Shown piece after piece: positions 1 through 9,314 of a stretch of 16,278 nucleotides of DNA (position 1 is its first letter; each line of letters begins with the position of its first letter). Location: the NCBI GenBank assembly GCA_964480565.1, contig CAYZSU010000048.1, positions 1-16,278 of the forward strand. The letters are read 5' to 3'. Source of the stretch: CAYZSU01 sp964480565. Its GTDB lineage: Bacteria; UBA10199; 2-02-FULL-44-16; JAAZCA01. Position numbers and translations under genes: made by a program. Below the pieces are notes generated by a model. That model was given only the letters and a program-made list of their open reading frames with translations. It was not told where the DNA came from and did no database searches.

Positions 1-2229
1 AGCTCATGGTCATGGAAAATGGTCGAAAAGTACCCTTAAAAGTATCGCCCGGGTTCCGCTTGGTGCTGACACAAAATCCAGTACAAATGGGCGGTGGCCG
101 CTTGCGTTTATCGCCAGCCACTAGAAATAAAGTGACGCAAATTTATTTTCGGGATGGATTTAAATTAACGGAATTATTATATATCATGCGTGCGAAAATG
201 CATGATTGGACAGGTCTAACCTTTCGTGAGGACTATAGCCCCTTAGCCCTTCAATTTCCAAGTGGCGCTCATAGTATGACATCAGGTGGTCGCTTGATTG
301 GGAGTGGACGTGGTTCAATATCACCGGGTGGTGAATCTGCTCTTATATCTGGCTTATCCATGATATCGCCTGGTGTAGTGTTAAATAGTGTGTTTGACAA
401 TGATAGTCGTCGTACTGACAGTATGTCAGATGAGGATGCTGCGCAAGTTGAAGCAAGTATAAAGCAAGCAGAAAAACAGCTAAATGAAATGTTAGAAGCG
501 TTTAATAGGGACCATGCCCAAGGTATGCGCAATATGGGCGAGCTTATGGCAGGTAAGCGAATTCAATTTGAAATTAATCTTGATATGGATGCTCCTGCTG
601 CCATGAATCCGGAAACTGGCGTTATGAAGGTTAATCCAATCAAGCTAAAGGACTTCTCCGCAGATGAGATCATGGCCATTGCGCTTCATGAAGGCGCGCA
701 TGCGCGTTTTCATGCGATATTAAATGATGCCACTGATATTCATGGTAATCCCATTCATCATATGGGCTGTAATGCGCTTGTTGACCCACAGGCCAATGAA
801 GGTGGTTTATGGTATTTGCCGGGAATGAAGGATGCATTTAAGGCATTATATGATCGTGCATTTCCAGATGTATCGGCATTGGCAGCAGATGATCCGCGCA
901 GGCAAAAATTACATATTCAGCATGCGCATGAGCAATTTGCATTTGGCATGATCGATTTATGGGCAAATGGTAGAGTAACAAATCGTATTACGCATACGGG
1001 TGTTCGATCAGCCTTGGAAGGGTTGAAAGGTCAATTAACAACCCTTTGGACGGATTTGCCGGATGCCAGGTATAATATGACTGCACGTGTGCGTCATGCG
1101 CATATGCAAAAGGGTAATGATTTTTATCGCTTACATATTATGCCGCTCATGAATAAATTCTATGAAGAGGTCAAACAGGAGATGCAGGAACAGGGACAAT
1201 CTCAAGGACAGGGTCAGCAGTCACCACAAAACCGTATGTCAGATGAGGTGATTTCGCGCGAACTGTCACGCCGAGCAGGTGAAATTTCCGATCGCTTGCG
1301 GCCACAGCAGGTGGGGGACCCTGATGGCAAAAAAGTGCAAGATATGCAAGAACGAGCGGAAGCAGCGAGGCGCCGAGCCAAACAGCGATCCCAACAGCGT
1401 GGAGGTTTGGGCAATCGCACATGGGCGGATGTTGCACAGGATAATCAGCAGCGCCGGGCAGACAGCCAAGAATTTTATGATCGCAACTTGGATCGCAAGT
1501 ATCTGGATCCAGTGCAAAAAATTGCTGAAAAATTGATCAATGAATTTCGTTTGCTCTTTCATCTCAATGATGCGTTTCGCTATGAAAAGCCTCATCGCTT
1601 TTCTGGCCCGCGTTTGGATATCAAAAAAGCTGTGCAAGTGGCGATTCGCAATTTNNNNNNNNNNCTTGCGCAAAACATTGCCAACAGAGCGCGATTTTCG
1701 ATTCGTATTGGTGCTCGATGAATCTGGGTCAATGAAGGGGGAAAATAAACAGCGCTATGCGCTTCAAGTCACGCGACTGTTTGAACATATTTTATCGGAG
1801 TTGAAAATTAATCATGCGGTGGTGGGATTTAGTGATTCTGCGGAAGTGCACAAAGGTTTTGACGATAAACTTACGCGTAAAGAGGATATTCATCATCACA
1901 TGCAGGAATTGGAAGTGGCTGGCGGTGGATGGACTGATGATTTAGCAGGCATTGAACTTGCCAATGATTTACTGGATAGCGATAAGAAAAAAATGGTGAT
2001 TGGTATTGGCATTGGTGACGGCATGCAAGCGGTGGATAGTGTATATTCGCATCCCGTGACTGTGCCTAATATGACAGATTTGCCAAACATTATGCTGGAT
2101 GTGCTAAAAAAGGCCATGTTGGGCGCAAATAATCCGGATGAATTCATTATTGTGATTACCGATGGTGCAGGCCGTGGTGCTGACACCAGCCAGTATATCC
2201 GGGATGTGGAAGAGGGGCGAGTACAGTAA
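1..2229 (+). CDS. Midasin/CobS-CobT-like AAA+ and VWA protein with HEGAH domain (5' partial, interrupted by assembly gap)
   Basis: The reading frame is open at the window edge and its first residues already lie inside an AAA+ domain, so the ATG at 6 is probably internal. FRLVLTQNP and GGRLRLSPATRNK (residues about 18-43 counted from that ATG) match the sensor-1 and following region of dynein/midasin-type AAA_5 ATPases. Residues 228-232 are HEGAH, a zinc-metallopeptidase signature, followed by a conserved-looking LWANGRVTNRI stretch. A Gln-rich, charged, probably disordered linker spans about 1170-1470. After the N run the protein continues in another frame with RLDIKK..LRKTLPTERDF and a VWA domain: MIDAS DESGS at 1717-1731, Thr at 1933, Asp at 2161. 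This AAA+, linker, VWA order is that of midasin, or of CobS and CobT fused; the usual role is ATP-driven remodelling or metal insertion. The substrate is unknown. The frame change is explained by the gap, not by a true frameshift. Confidence 0.82.
1655..1664. other. Assembly gap (10 N) inside the AAA+/VWA gene
   Basis: Ten N residues separate two contig ends. The upstream part is read in frame 3 and the downstream part in frame 1, and both clearly belong to one protein. The true gap length must therefore be a multiple of 3 if the gene is intact, so 10 is a placeholder. Confidence 0.97.
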
Positions 2230-2262
2230 TTGATTAGGGGACTGTTGAGAAATAGCAATTAG

Positions 2263-2388
2263 TGGGGTTGTTCAAAAATACCCAGATTCTAGGCTCCCGC
2301 AAACCTGTAACCGGAGCGTACATGCGAGTACGTGAGGATTGCGGGTGCAGCGGGAAACACCGAAGATGGGTGTTTTTCAACAACCCCA
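2263..2388 (-). repeat. Dispersed near-palindromic repeat, copy 1
   Basis: The ends form inverted arms of 22 nt (2263-2284 and 2367-2388) that pair at 20 of 22 positions. Inside, CCCGCAA pairs with TTGCGGG, and the tip has CGTAC-ATGCGA-GTACG. The reverse complement aligns almost without gaps over its whole length to 9315-9440. It begins 33 bp after the stop of the AAA+/VWA gene, so its transcript would fold as a long hairpin in the 3' region. It has no coding capacity. A 5-bp direct repeat ATTAG occurs at 2258-2262 and 2388-2392 around it, offset by one base, which could be a target duplication or chance. Confidence 0.85.
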
Positions 2389-2399
2389 TTAGGGGTTTT
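2382..2399 (+). terminator. Possible intrinsic terminator after the AAA+/VWA gene
   Basis: AACCCC, loop ATTA, GGGGTT form a perfect 6-bp stem running into TTTT (2396-2399). The left arm overlaps the right end of the repeat, so this small hairpin competes with folding of the large one. Either could end transcription. Confidence 0.45.
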
Positions 2400-2528
2400 C
2401 CGCTCACTTGGACCTCTTACCCCGATGACTGAACAGACTCTAAGCCAGCTCAATCTTCAGATCCTTCAATTATCATGGATTTAATGAATGTGTGACGAGT
2501 ATCCTCACTACCGTCATAATTTTGTCAT

Positions 2529-2562
2529 ATTGATTGACTGATTGTCACTTTGAATCAATTAT
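2529..2562 (+). promoter_or_regulatory. Candidate promoter of the giant Cys-rich gene
   Basis: TTGACT (2534-2539) and AATTAT (2557-2562) are separated by 17 bp, a fair sigma70-type match. Perfect 7-bp inverted arms ATTGATT (2529-2535) and AATCAAT (2553-2559) overlap both boxes and could be an operator. In an AT-rich region such matches arise by chance, so this is weak. Confidence 0.3.
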
Positions 2563-2657
2563 TTTCTTTACTCCTGTCAAAAATAACCGTTACAGAGAAT
2601 CTAAAATGGCATGAATTTTGCTATTTTAAAACGAGATTATCTAAAAATAGCTGTTTC

Positions 2658-2663
2658 AGGGGG
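2658..2663 (+). promoter_or_regulatory. Ribosome binding site that decides the start of the giant gene
   Basis: AGGGGG lies 4 nt before the ATG at 2668. The upstream in-frame ATG at 2611 has no comparable site, and starting there would put 19 mixed residues ahead of the signal peptide. Starting at 2668 gives a textbook signal peptide. Confidence 0.7.
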
Positions 2664-2667
2664 CCTT

Positions 2668-5600
2668 ATGGCAATATATCGATATACATTAGTGGGATCT
2701 ATTATTAGCATTATCTGTATGATCTCATCTGTTCATGCAGGGATTCGTATCAACTCCAATATGCCGGATCAGGTGCCTGTACATCAATCTGTGAATAATC
2801 ATGACAGTGGGTTTACCCATCCGATTCCAGTTCAAAGCCAGAAATTATCAAATTCAATGCAGTCAAATGCAACGAACTTACATTTTTTTGATTTTCATCC
2901 AACGTATTTTGGGCATATGTATAATTTTCGTTCATCCAATCAAATGGTGGATGTTGCGGGTGTAGAACCATTTAAAATCAATGATTTAATGGCCGTGCCA
3001 GGCACGAATATGGACATGTCCCTAGCGACTGCCGATGATGCCGTGCATTTTTTTCCAGGTCGTCAAAGTCTTGTTGGAAGTGCATTTGGTATGTCCCCTG
3101 ATAATATTATATTTCCAATGCCAGGCATTGGTGATGTTACTGTCGACTATGATTTTGAAATGCGACTTTCCGATAATACTCTGGGTTATTCATTAACAAT
3201 TGCAGATATACGTAAGAGTCAACGAGCAGTCTCTGATCCCGATAATTCAAATGATCTATGGGAAGGAATTATTGCAGATAGTAGCTATGCTATGTTAGAT
3301 GGCAGTGAAGTATTACCTGGCATTGTGCAGTCATCAGAACAGTCATTTCAGTGGTGTGCGACGCCAACTCAAAATCACTCCAACTGGATGATTCCAAGTT
3401 TTGGCTATAATTGTGATGTGGACAAACAAATTGGTGAGGCAATTGATCAGCCATTAATGTATGACATGGCTTTTAATGCTCGCACGGGAGTCGTTATTGC
3501 ACCGCTTTATGATCCACTATTGGTGTCTGTTGTATCCTCTTATCGCATGGGTGATAATAACTGGAGCAATTTAAGCGCGCATGAATCTGCATTGTCATCG
3601 CCTTTGGCTATTTTCAAAACAGATGAAGGTCAAAAACGACTTAAGTTTTTAGGATATACGTCATTTGAGGGAGTTGATCCAACTACTTATAGTGAGGACA
3701 TGCAACGAAATGTTACACTAGCCAATTCAATTACAGCGGATCGTGCGCTGTATAATATTTTGCATTCATTTCCTGAAATGCCTACAGCCGCTAATCCTAT
3801 AGCAATTGAACAATTAACAGTAAACCAAAGTTCGTATTTTGCAGTGCTTCATCAAAATACATTATTGCGCATGAGCGATCATGTTCGAAATTATTATGGC
3901 TATCCATTGGTTTATCGTAAACTTTTGCCGCAAAGTGGCAGGCTTGGAGAAATACGTCGTTGGGCTGAAACTCTAATGACCAAACATGGAAATACATATC
4001 AACTGTTAAAAGTGAATAATATGTATCGCACGTGGTTTCCCAGTGGTATTGTTAATCCAATTTTTCTTTGGCAGGATAATGTGAGTGCCTTTAAAAATGA
4101 TGCATTTGAGTGGAATAATCCCTCTGATTTATTTAAAGCACGGCATGTATTTTTTGTAGATTCTGGAAATGATCAAACTGGCGATCCCAGCCAATATGAT
4201 ATGGCAGTGATGACAGATTATTTACCTACAGGAAACAAACAATATATTCTCGTGCCGAGTTATCAGGATGATACGCGCGATGGTGCACGTATTTTTATTA
4301 TTGATCCAAGTGATCGAGAGTCGACACAACTGTATTTAGCAGGGGAGTTTTTAAGTGATGTTGGAAATAAATTGATTAAACTTCCAATCTCATTGCCTCA
4401 AGGCGTGCTGTCATTTGATGCACCGGATGGGTTTGTGCCATATGAAGTATCGTCGGCTAATTTGGACGGTGACATATGTGCGGATATTGTCGTTACTTGG
4501 CGTGGCAAGCATATTATACAAGATGATGCAAATGGAGCTATCTTTGATGATGGCCAGGGGCATATGTTTGCCAATGGATTTTCCATTCTTTATCGTCATC
4601 CACAGGCAGGTGCTCAGACATGTTCATTGTCTGAAAAAACAATGCATGATCCTTATCTAATTACACTCTATCCAGATAATCCAGTGCAAAATAGAAAGGT
4701 ACAGATTGCTTCGGTTGATTTAGGTGATATGGATGCCAATGGATCAACTGATATTTTAGTGGGCAATGTAATCCCTGAGTTAATGCCCAATAATGAATAT
4801 GCGGGATTTTCATATGTATTTTATACATCTCCTAGTGCATATAGCACTGCGATTATAGAGCATTCCCCCTATGTAGAAGTGACGGGGTTGGGGTTGCACC
4901 GCGTGCGTGCAGGATTTAGCTCAAGTGAGGAGAAAAGTGATGTTTGGGGGCCAGGCAAGGTCTCCATCGATCAAAATGGAAATCATAAAAAATCATTTGC
5001 ACAAATCAATGGCTTACCATTAATGCTGCCCAATATTGGTTGCAATGCATTTGACGATAGAAATGCAGGGGAAGAAGTGCTTAGTGTGTATGAGTCTATG
5101 GAAGCTATTGAGCATTTTATGCGCATGGATGCGGTGCGAAATGACGTTCATTTGCCCGTGCAGCTGGACTCCCTTGATAATCAAAATCGTCCAGTACCTG
5201 TACGGTGCCGAGATTCTCATATTGAACCATGTAGTATTCAAATGGATTCAAAGGTAATGTTTCCAAGAAACGTGCCAGGAGTGATGCCGGAGCGATTAAC
5301 GATGATATTACCCATGAATCAGGAGTCATGCAATCAATTTGATACAAATCAAGGTAAGTCATGTGCAATGTGTAATTTGCTGTGTGATGGAAATTGCCGC
5401 CAATCGGGTGAACCTCTAATGCCAAGGCAAGGCGCAGGCTTTGTGTTGTGTGAGGCATTGCGCACCGCATGTCTAAGCCCACAATATTTATCCAGCAATG
5501 ATTCATCTGAACCCGTTGACGACCTGGATGATGATATGTCTGAATTCGCGAAACGTCCTGACTTAGTCATCGATGATATGGGCCATTATATCGCCCATAT

Positions 5601-8600
5601 CTCGGATACACGATTAGCAAAATACACAAATAAAAAGAAACCAGCCAAACATATCGTAACTAAAAAAACAGATACTGACTTGTCTGAAATGAGCATGCGA
5701 GTATTGAGAAAATGGGATGTAGTCGATCAAAAACTAGATGATAATCTTTTGGAATTAAATCAAGACAATCAGGATGATATTGAAGAAAATGCTCCTCCTC
5801 AAAATCAAGGAGTTGATTTTAGCCGTATCAATTTAAATATTCAATTACCTCATGGCCGCATAATGCCAGGATATCGTGAACTGACTGTTATTGGAAAGTA
5901 TACGCGTATTCCTGAGTGTGGCAATGATCTCATTGAAAATGGTGAAATGTGTGAAGAAAATGACAATGTCTGCAGTGAGGGGCAGATCTGTAATAAATGT
6001 CAATGCGAGGATGTGCCTACGCCAGAATCTTATTGCGGTAATAATGTATGGGATGAAGACATCGAATCATGCGATTTAGTGGATGGTGATAGGGTTGGAT
6101 GTGATGCTGGATCACGGTGCAATAACTCCTGTGAATGCGACGAAGTAACTGCGGTTTGTGGTAATGGACTGTTTGAATTTGCACGAGGGGAATCATGTGA
6201 ACAGGATGAACACTGTGCACCTGGATATACGTGTGAGAGCTGTTCATGTAAACTCAATATCAACCATTGTGGTAATGGCAAGCTGGATGAAAATATTGAA
6301 AAATGTGATATGGATATTTCTGGTAATGTAATCGGATGTCAGGCGGATGAGCGCTGCAATAAATCCTGTGAATGTGAAGCGCCACCTGTGCCAATATGTG
6401 GTAATGGTCTTCCTGAAGAGGGTGAAAAGTGTGGAGAGCCCAGTTTACAATGTGATAGTGGGTTTTCTTGTGCAGATTGTGTCTGTGAACGTAAGCAACC
6501 TGTCTGTGGTAATGCAAAGTTTGAAAAGGAATTGGGTGAGTCCTGTGATCGTGTGAAAAACTGGCAGGGGAAAATGAATGATGTCGGGTGTCAGGTTAGT
6601 GAACAATGTAATAATTCCTGTGAATGTGAACAGCGCCCAGCACGATGCGGCAATCAAATTGTTGAAACAGGGGAAACTTGTGAAAGTTCTGCTGATTGTA
6701 AAATTGGTTTAGAAGAATGCAATGGTTGTGAGTGTGTATCCAAACAATCCATTTGTGGGGATGGGCTTTATGAACCATTATTGGGTGAAAAATGTGATTT
6801 TTCATTGGATAAAAAAGGTACTGTCATTAATAGCCAAGGATGTTCCTATGGTGATAGATGCAATTCATTTTGTGAATGTGAAACAGTAAAACCTGAATGT
6901 GGCAATTTTATTCAGGAATTGGGTGAGCAATGTGAAGTAAATTCCGATTGTCAGCGTGGATACGAGTGCAGCGGATGTGAATGTGTGCGGCAAACACCTA
7001 TATGCGGTAATGCGAAGTGGGAGATTCCATTGGGTGAAGAGTGTGAAGTTGTGAAAGGACAGAGTCAAGGGTGCTTGTCTGGATATAGCTGTGATGATGC
7101 ATGTCAATGTGTTCAGGGGATAGATAGTCAATTTAGTCGACCTATTGCGGAATGCGGCAATAAAAAGAAAGAATTGGGCGAGCAATGTGAGTCGAATTCT
7201 GAATGCGGCAAATTCCAAGAATGCTCTGACTGTAAATGCATTGATCAGCCTGCAATGTGCGGTAATGGTATTCGCGAACGCGGGGAATCCTGTGAGTCGA
7301 ACTCTGATTGTGGGGAATTTTTCACATGCAATGACTGTCAGTGCAGTATTGTGCCATCCCAATGTCATAATGGAGTAAAGGAATTGGGTGAAGCATGCGA
7401 AACAGATGCTGATTGTGGAAGTGGAATGGCGTGTGATGAATGCAATTGTACGACATCATCGCCTGTTTGTGGAAATTATTCATTGGATAAAGGTGAAGCC
7501 TGTGAAAAGAATAGCCATTGTTTAGCAGGACAAGTATGTAATTCATGTGAATGTATCGATCCATCGCCTGTTTGCGGCAATAAAAAGGTAGAAGCCGGCG
7601 AAGCCTGTGAATTAAGTTCAGACTGTGGTGTATTTCAGGAATGCAATGCATGTCAGTGTATCGACAAGGCAGCAATATGTGGCAATCAAGTCCGTGAGCC
7701 TGGTGAAACATGTGAAAAGGATATCGAATGTGGTCCTGGAAAATCATGTAATAATTGTGATTGTGAGCCAATTGGACCTTTCTGCGGGAATGATAAATTA
7801 GACGTTCAATCAGAGCAATGTGATTTGGTGGATGGTATATTGATGGGTTGTGCGGAGGGGTCCCATTGTACGAATGACTGTCAATGTGAACAAAATCAAG
7901 CCATTTGCGGCGATGGAAATTGGGAAAAACCAATGGGCGAAGCCTGCGAAGAGAATTCACATTGTGGCCCTGGGGAAACATGCGACGAATGTGTTTGCAT
8001 TGCACAGGAAGTCAAAGAAGAGTCAATGTGTGGCAATGGAATTGTTGATGAAAGCGAAGCTTGTGGTGAAGCAGGGCTTAGCTGTTCTGAAAATGAGGAA
8101 TGTCAGGCCTGTGAATGTCGTCCAAAGGAAATAAATGTTCAAGTAGCTGCATGTGGCAATGGTGTATTAGATCAGGATGAAACATGCGGTGAACCTGGAT
8201 TGAGTATGTGCATGGCAGGGGATCGTTGCAATGCGAATTGCATGTGCGAGGCAATGCCACAGGAAGTACCTTCGCAAGAGGATGATTGTATTGTAATGCA
8301 GGAAGGTTATTCCAGTCAGGATATGGCAACTCTTTATAAATCATGGAATCAACGTATCGCACAAAAAATAACTGGTCGAGCTGATGCCTTATTAGTGGAA
8401 CCTGGGCAACAAATAAAGGTAATCTGCTATATTGGAAAATCTGCAAAACTGTTACAAACAGCAGAAAATAGCACAGGTCCTCAATCTGCAATGCCATATA
8501 TGTTTGTTCAGAAAAAAGGTGCCAAGCTTCAAATGCATATGGATGAAAAGGGACGAGTTTTTCACATTGATATGGTTAAATCTGCGCTTCGTATTTTACC

Positions 8601-9270
8601 ATTAGTACCAAGTCAGATGTTGGGAAAATCAACTATAGTTTATCCATCGATTGGAGCGGATGCTAGTCAGATTCATCCTATGGAAGCGAGCAGTATTAAT
8701 CAAAGTCAAAATGGAATTACAGTTGTAAATCGTGGTATTCTTCAGCATTTTTCTAAAGTAGTTTCCAAACAGGATACAATAGAGAAATCAACTGAAGTGA
8801 GTTTTGATATGAGTAGTATTTCAGATAATAGTCTGATGCATGTGATGTCAATTATTGTACCGCCAGATTATTCCATCCTTGATCCAACACGAGAAAATGT
8901 TGATGCAAGTGAAATGAAGTTTGCGGAAGATAGGTTGTTAAGTTCTCAAAAAATTGCAGAGATATTAAATCAACGGGTGACAGGCAAAGAAAATACGCGT
9001 GTGGTCTATAAAGACTTGCCTTGGGAAGAAAATCTAAATTATCAAATTACATTGTACCAGGAAACTTCCGATGGGACAAAAGAACTGTTTGCAGGTTTTA
9101 TCTCGGGTCGTCCCAATGATGGGTTTGCCTCATCAGATACCGCTGATATGTCTGGTGCCAGTGGATGTCAATTAGTGAGTTCACAGACAAATCTAGGGTA
9201 TTTATATTGGATAATGATGGGACTGGTGATTGTGTTGTCCAGACGGTCCCATCAAAAACAAGATATATAA
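2668..9270 (+). CDS. Giant secreted Cys-rich repeat protein with FG-GAP-like N-terminal part and C-terminal sorting-type tail
   Basis: The protein has 2200 residues. Residues 1-24 are a signal peptide (MAIYRY, a hydrophobic core, then SSVHA). The N-terminal ~900 residues are beta-rich by eye and hold two calcium-loop motifs of the FG-GAP/VCBS kind: NLDGDICAD (598-606) and DMDANGSTD (687-695). A Cys-bearing patch follows (about 870-940), then an acidic and Lys-rich linker (about 950-1080). Residues 1084-1860 are 20 tandem six-Cys modules, resembling DUF4215-type myxobacterial repeats. A Cys-poor domain runs to about 2160. The tail has SGC (C2167), a hydrophobic segment LYWIMMGLVIVL (2179-2190), then RR and K. 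This order matches MYXO-CTERM/JDVT-CTERM-like signals, where Cys precedes one helix and basic residues. The likely role is a surface-anchored adhesin or structural protein; the ligand is unknown. The gene is monocistronic, between two copies of a repeat. An alternative start is the ATG at 2611. Confidence 0.85.
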   Translation: MAIYRYTLVGSIISIICMISSVHAGIRINSNMPDQVPVHQSVNNHDSGFTHPIPVQSQKLSNSMQSNATNLHFFDFHPTYFGHMYNFRSSNQMVDVAGVEPFKINDLMAVPGTNMDMSLATADDAVHFFPGRQSLVGSAFGMSPDNIIFPMPGIGDVTVDYDFEMRLSDNTLGYSLTIADIRKSQRAVSDPDNSNDLWEGIIADSSYAMLDGSEVLPGIVQSSEQSFQWCATPTQNHSNWMIPSFGYNCDVDKQIGEAIDQPLMYDMAFNARTGVVIAPLYDPLLVSVVSSYRMGDNNWSNLSAHESALSSPLAIFKTDEGQKRLKFLGYTSFEGVDPTTYSEDMQRNVTLANSITADRALYNILHSFPEMPTAANPIAIEQLTVNQSSYFAVLHQNTLLRMSDHVRNYYGYPLVYRKLLPQSGRLGEIRRWAETLMTKHGNTYQLLKVNNMYRTWFPSGIVNPIFLWQDNVSAFKNDAFEWNNPSDLFKARHVFFVDSGNDQTGDPSQYDMAVMTDYLPTGNKQYILVPSYQDDTRDGARIFIIDPSDRESTQLYLAGEFLSDVGNKLIKLPISLPQGVLSFDAPDGFVPYEVSSANLDGDICADIVVTWRGKHIIQDDANGAIFDDGQGHMFANGFSILYRHPQAGAQTCSLSEKTMHDPYLITLYPDNPVQNRKVQIASVDLGDMDANGSTDILVGNVIPELMPNNEYAGFSYVFYTSPSAYSTAIIEHSPYVEVTGLGLHRVRAGFSSSEEKSDVWGPGKVSIDQNGNHKKSFAQINGLPLMLPNIGCNAFDDRNAGEEVLSVYESMEAIEHFMRMDAVRNDVHLPVQLDSLDNQNRPVPVRCRDSHIEPCSIQMDSKVMFPRNVPGVMPERLTMILPMNQESCNQFDTNQGKSCAMCNLLCDGNCRQSGEPLMPRQGAGFVLCEALRTACLSPQYLSSNDSSEPVDDLDDDMSEFAKRPDLVIDDMGHYIAHISDTRLAKYTNKKKPAKHIVTKKTDTDLSEMSMRVLRKWDVVDQKLDDNLLELNQDNQDDIEENAPPQNQGVDFSRINLNIQLPHGRIMPGYRELTVIGKYTRIPECGNDLIENGEMCEENDNVCSEGQICNKCQCEDVPTPESYCGNNVWDEDIESCDLVDGDRVGCDAGSRCNNSCECDEVTAVCGNGLFEFARGESCEQDEHCAPGYTCESCSCKLNINHCGNGKLDENIEKCDMDISGNVIGCQADERCNKSCECEAPPVPICGNGLPEEGEKCGEPSLQCDSGFSCADCVCERKQPVCGNAKFEKELGESCDRVKNWQGKMNDVGCQVSEQCNNSCECEQRPARCGNQIVETGETCESSADCKIGLEECNGCECVSKQSICGDGLYEPLLGEKCDFSLDKKGTVINSQGCSYGDRCNSFCECETVKPECGNFIQELGEQCEVNSDCQRGYECSGCECVRQTPICGNAKWEIPLGEECEVVKGQSQGCLSGYSCDDACQCVQGIDSQFSRPIAECGNKKKELGEQCESNSECGKFQECSDCKCIDQPAMCGNGIRERGESCESNSDCGEFFTCNDCQCSIVPSQCHNGVKELGEACETDADCGSGMACDECNCTTSSPVCGNYSLDKGEACEKNSHCLAGQVCNSCECIDPSPVCGNKKVEAGEACELSSDCGVFQECNACQCIDKAAICGNQVREPGETCEKDIECGPGKSCNNCDCEPIGPFCGNDKLDVQSEQCDLVDGILMGCAEGSHCTNDCQCEQNQAICGDGNWEKPMGEACEENSHCGPGETCDECVCIAQEVKEESMCGNGIVDESEACGEAGLSCSENEECQACECRPKEINVQVAACGNGVLDQDETCGEPGLSMCMAGDRCNANCMCEAMPQEVPSQEDDCIVMQEGYSSQDMATLYKSWNQRIAQKITGRADALLVEPGQQIKVICYIGKSAKLLQTAENSTGPQSAMPYMFVQKKGAKLQMHMDEKGRVFHIDMVKSALRILPLVPSQMLGKSTIVYPSIGADASQIHPMEASSINQSQNGITVVNRGILQHFSKVVSKQDTIEKSTEVSFDMSSISDNSLMHVMSIIVPPDYSILDPTRENVDASEMKFAEDRLLSSQKIAEILNQRVTGKENTRVVYKDLPWEENLNYQITLYQETSDGTKELFAGFISGRPNDGFASSDTADMSGASGCQLVSSQTNLGYLYWIMMGLVIVLSRRSHQKQDI
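5917..8247 (+). repeat. Twenty tandem six-cysteine modules encoded in the giant gene
   Basis: Each module begins CGN (or CGD; CHN in module 13), continues with an E.GE.C-like core and ends C..C.C or C...C.C. All 20 modules keep six Cys. There are two types. Type A has two residues between Cys 4 and Cys 5 and is about 35 long. Type B has three, is longer, and carries an insert before Cys 3, often ending in GC. The order is ABABABABAB AAAAAA B A A B. The DNA copies have diverged, so these are old duplications rather than recent slippage. Confidence 0.93.
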
Positions 9271-9314
9271 GGGGATCGGGTAGGGTAAGTGCATTTAAAA
9301 TTGTCAATATTTAG

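Noticed and set aside
1640..1735. True frameshift or pseudogene in the AAA+/VWA gene
   Set aside because: The frame change coincides exactly with the N run, and both sides are well conserved.
2611..2667. Upstream ATG at 2611 as the start of the giant gene
   Set aside because: No good ribosome site, and it hides the signal peptide; the ATG at 2668 has AGGGGG and gives a clean signal sequence.
7322..8005. Long antisense open frame of 227 codons
   Set aside because: It is rich in His, Ile and Tyr, as expected from the reverse strand of Cys/Glu/Asn codons in the module array; no ribosome site or domain.
5917..8247. CRISPR-like or recent tandem DNA repeat
   Set aside because: The periodicity is at protein level; the DNA units differ in length and sequence and there is no constant repeat with spacers.
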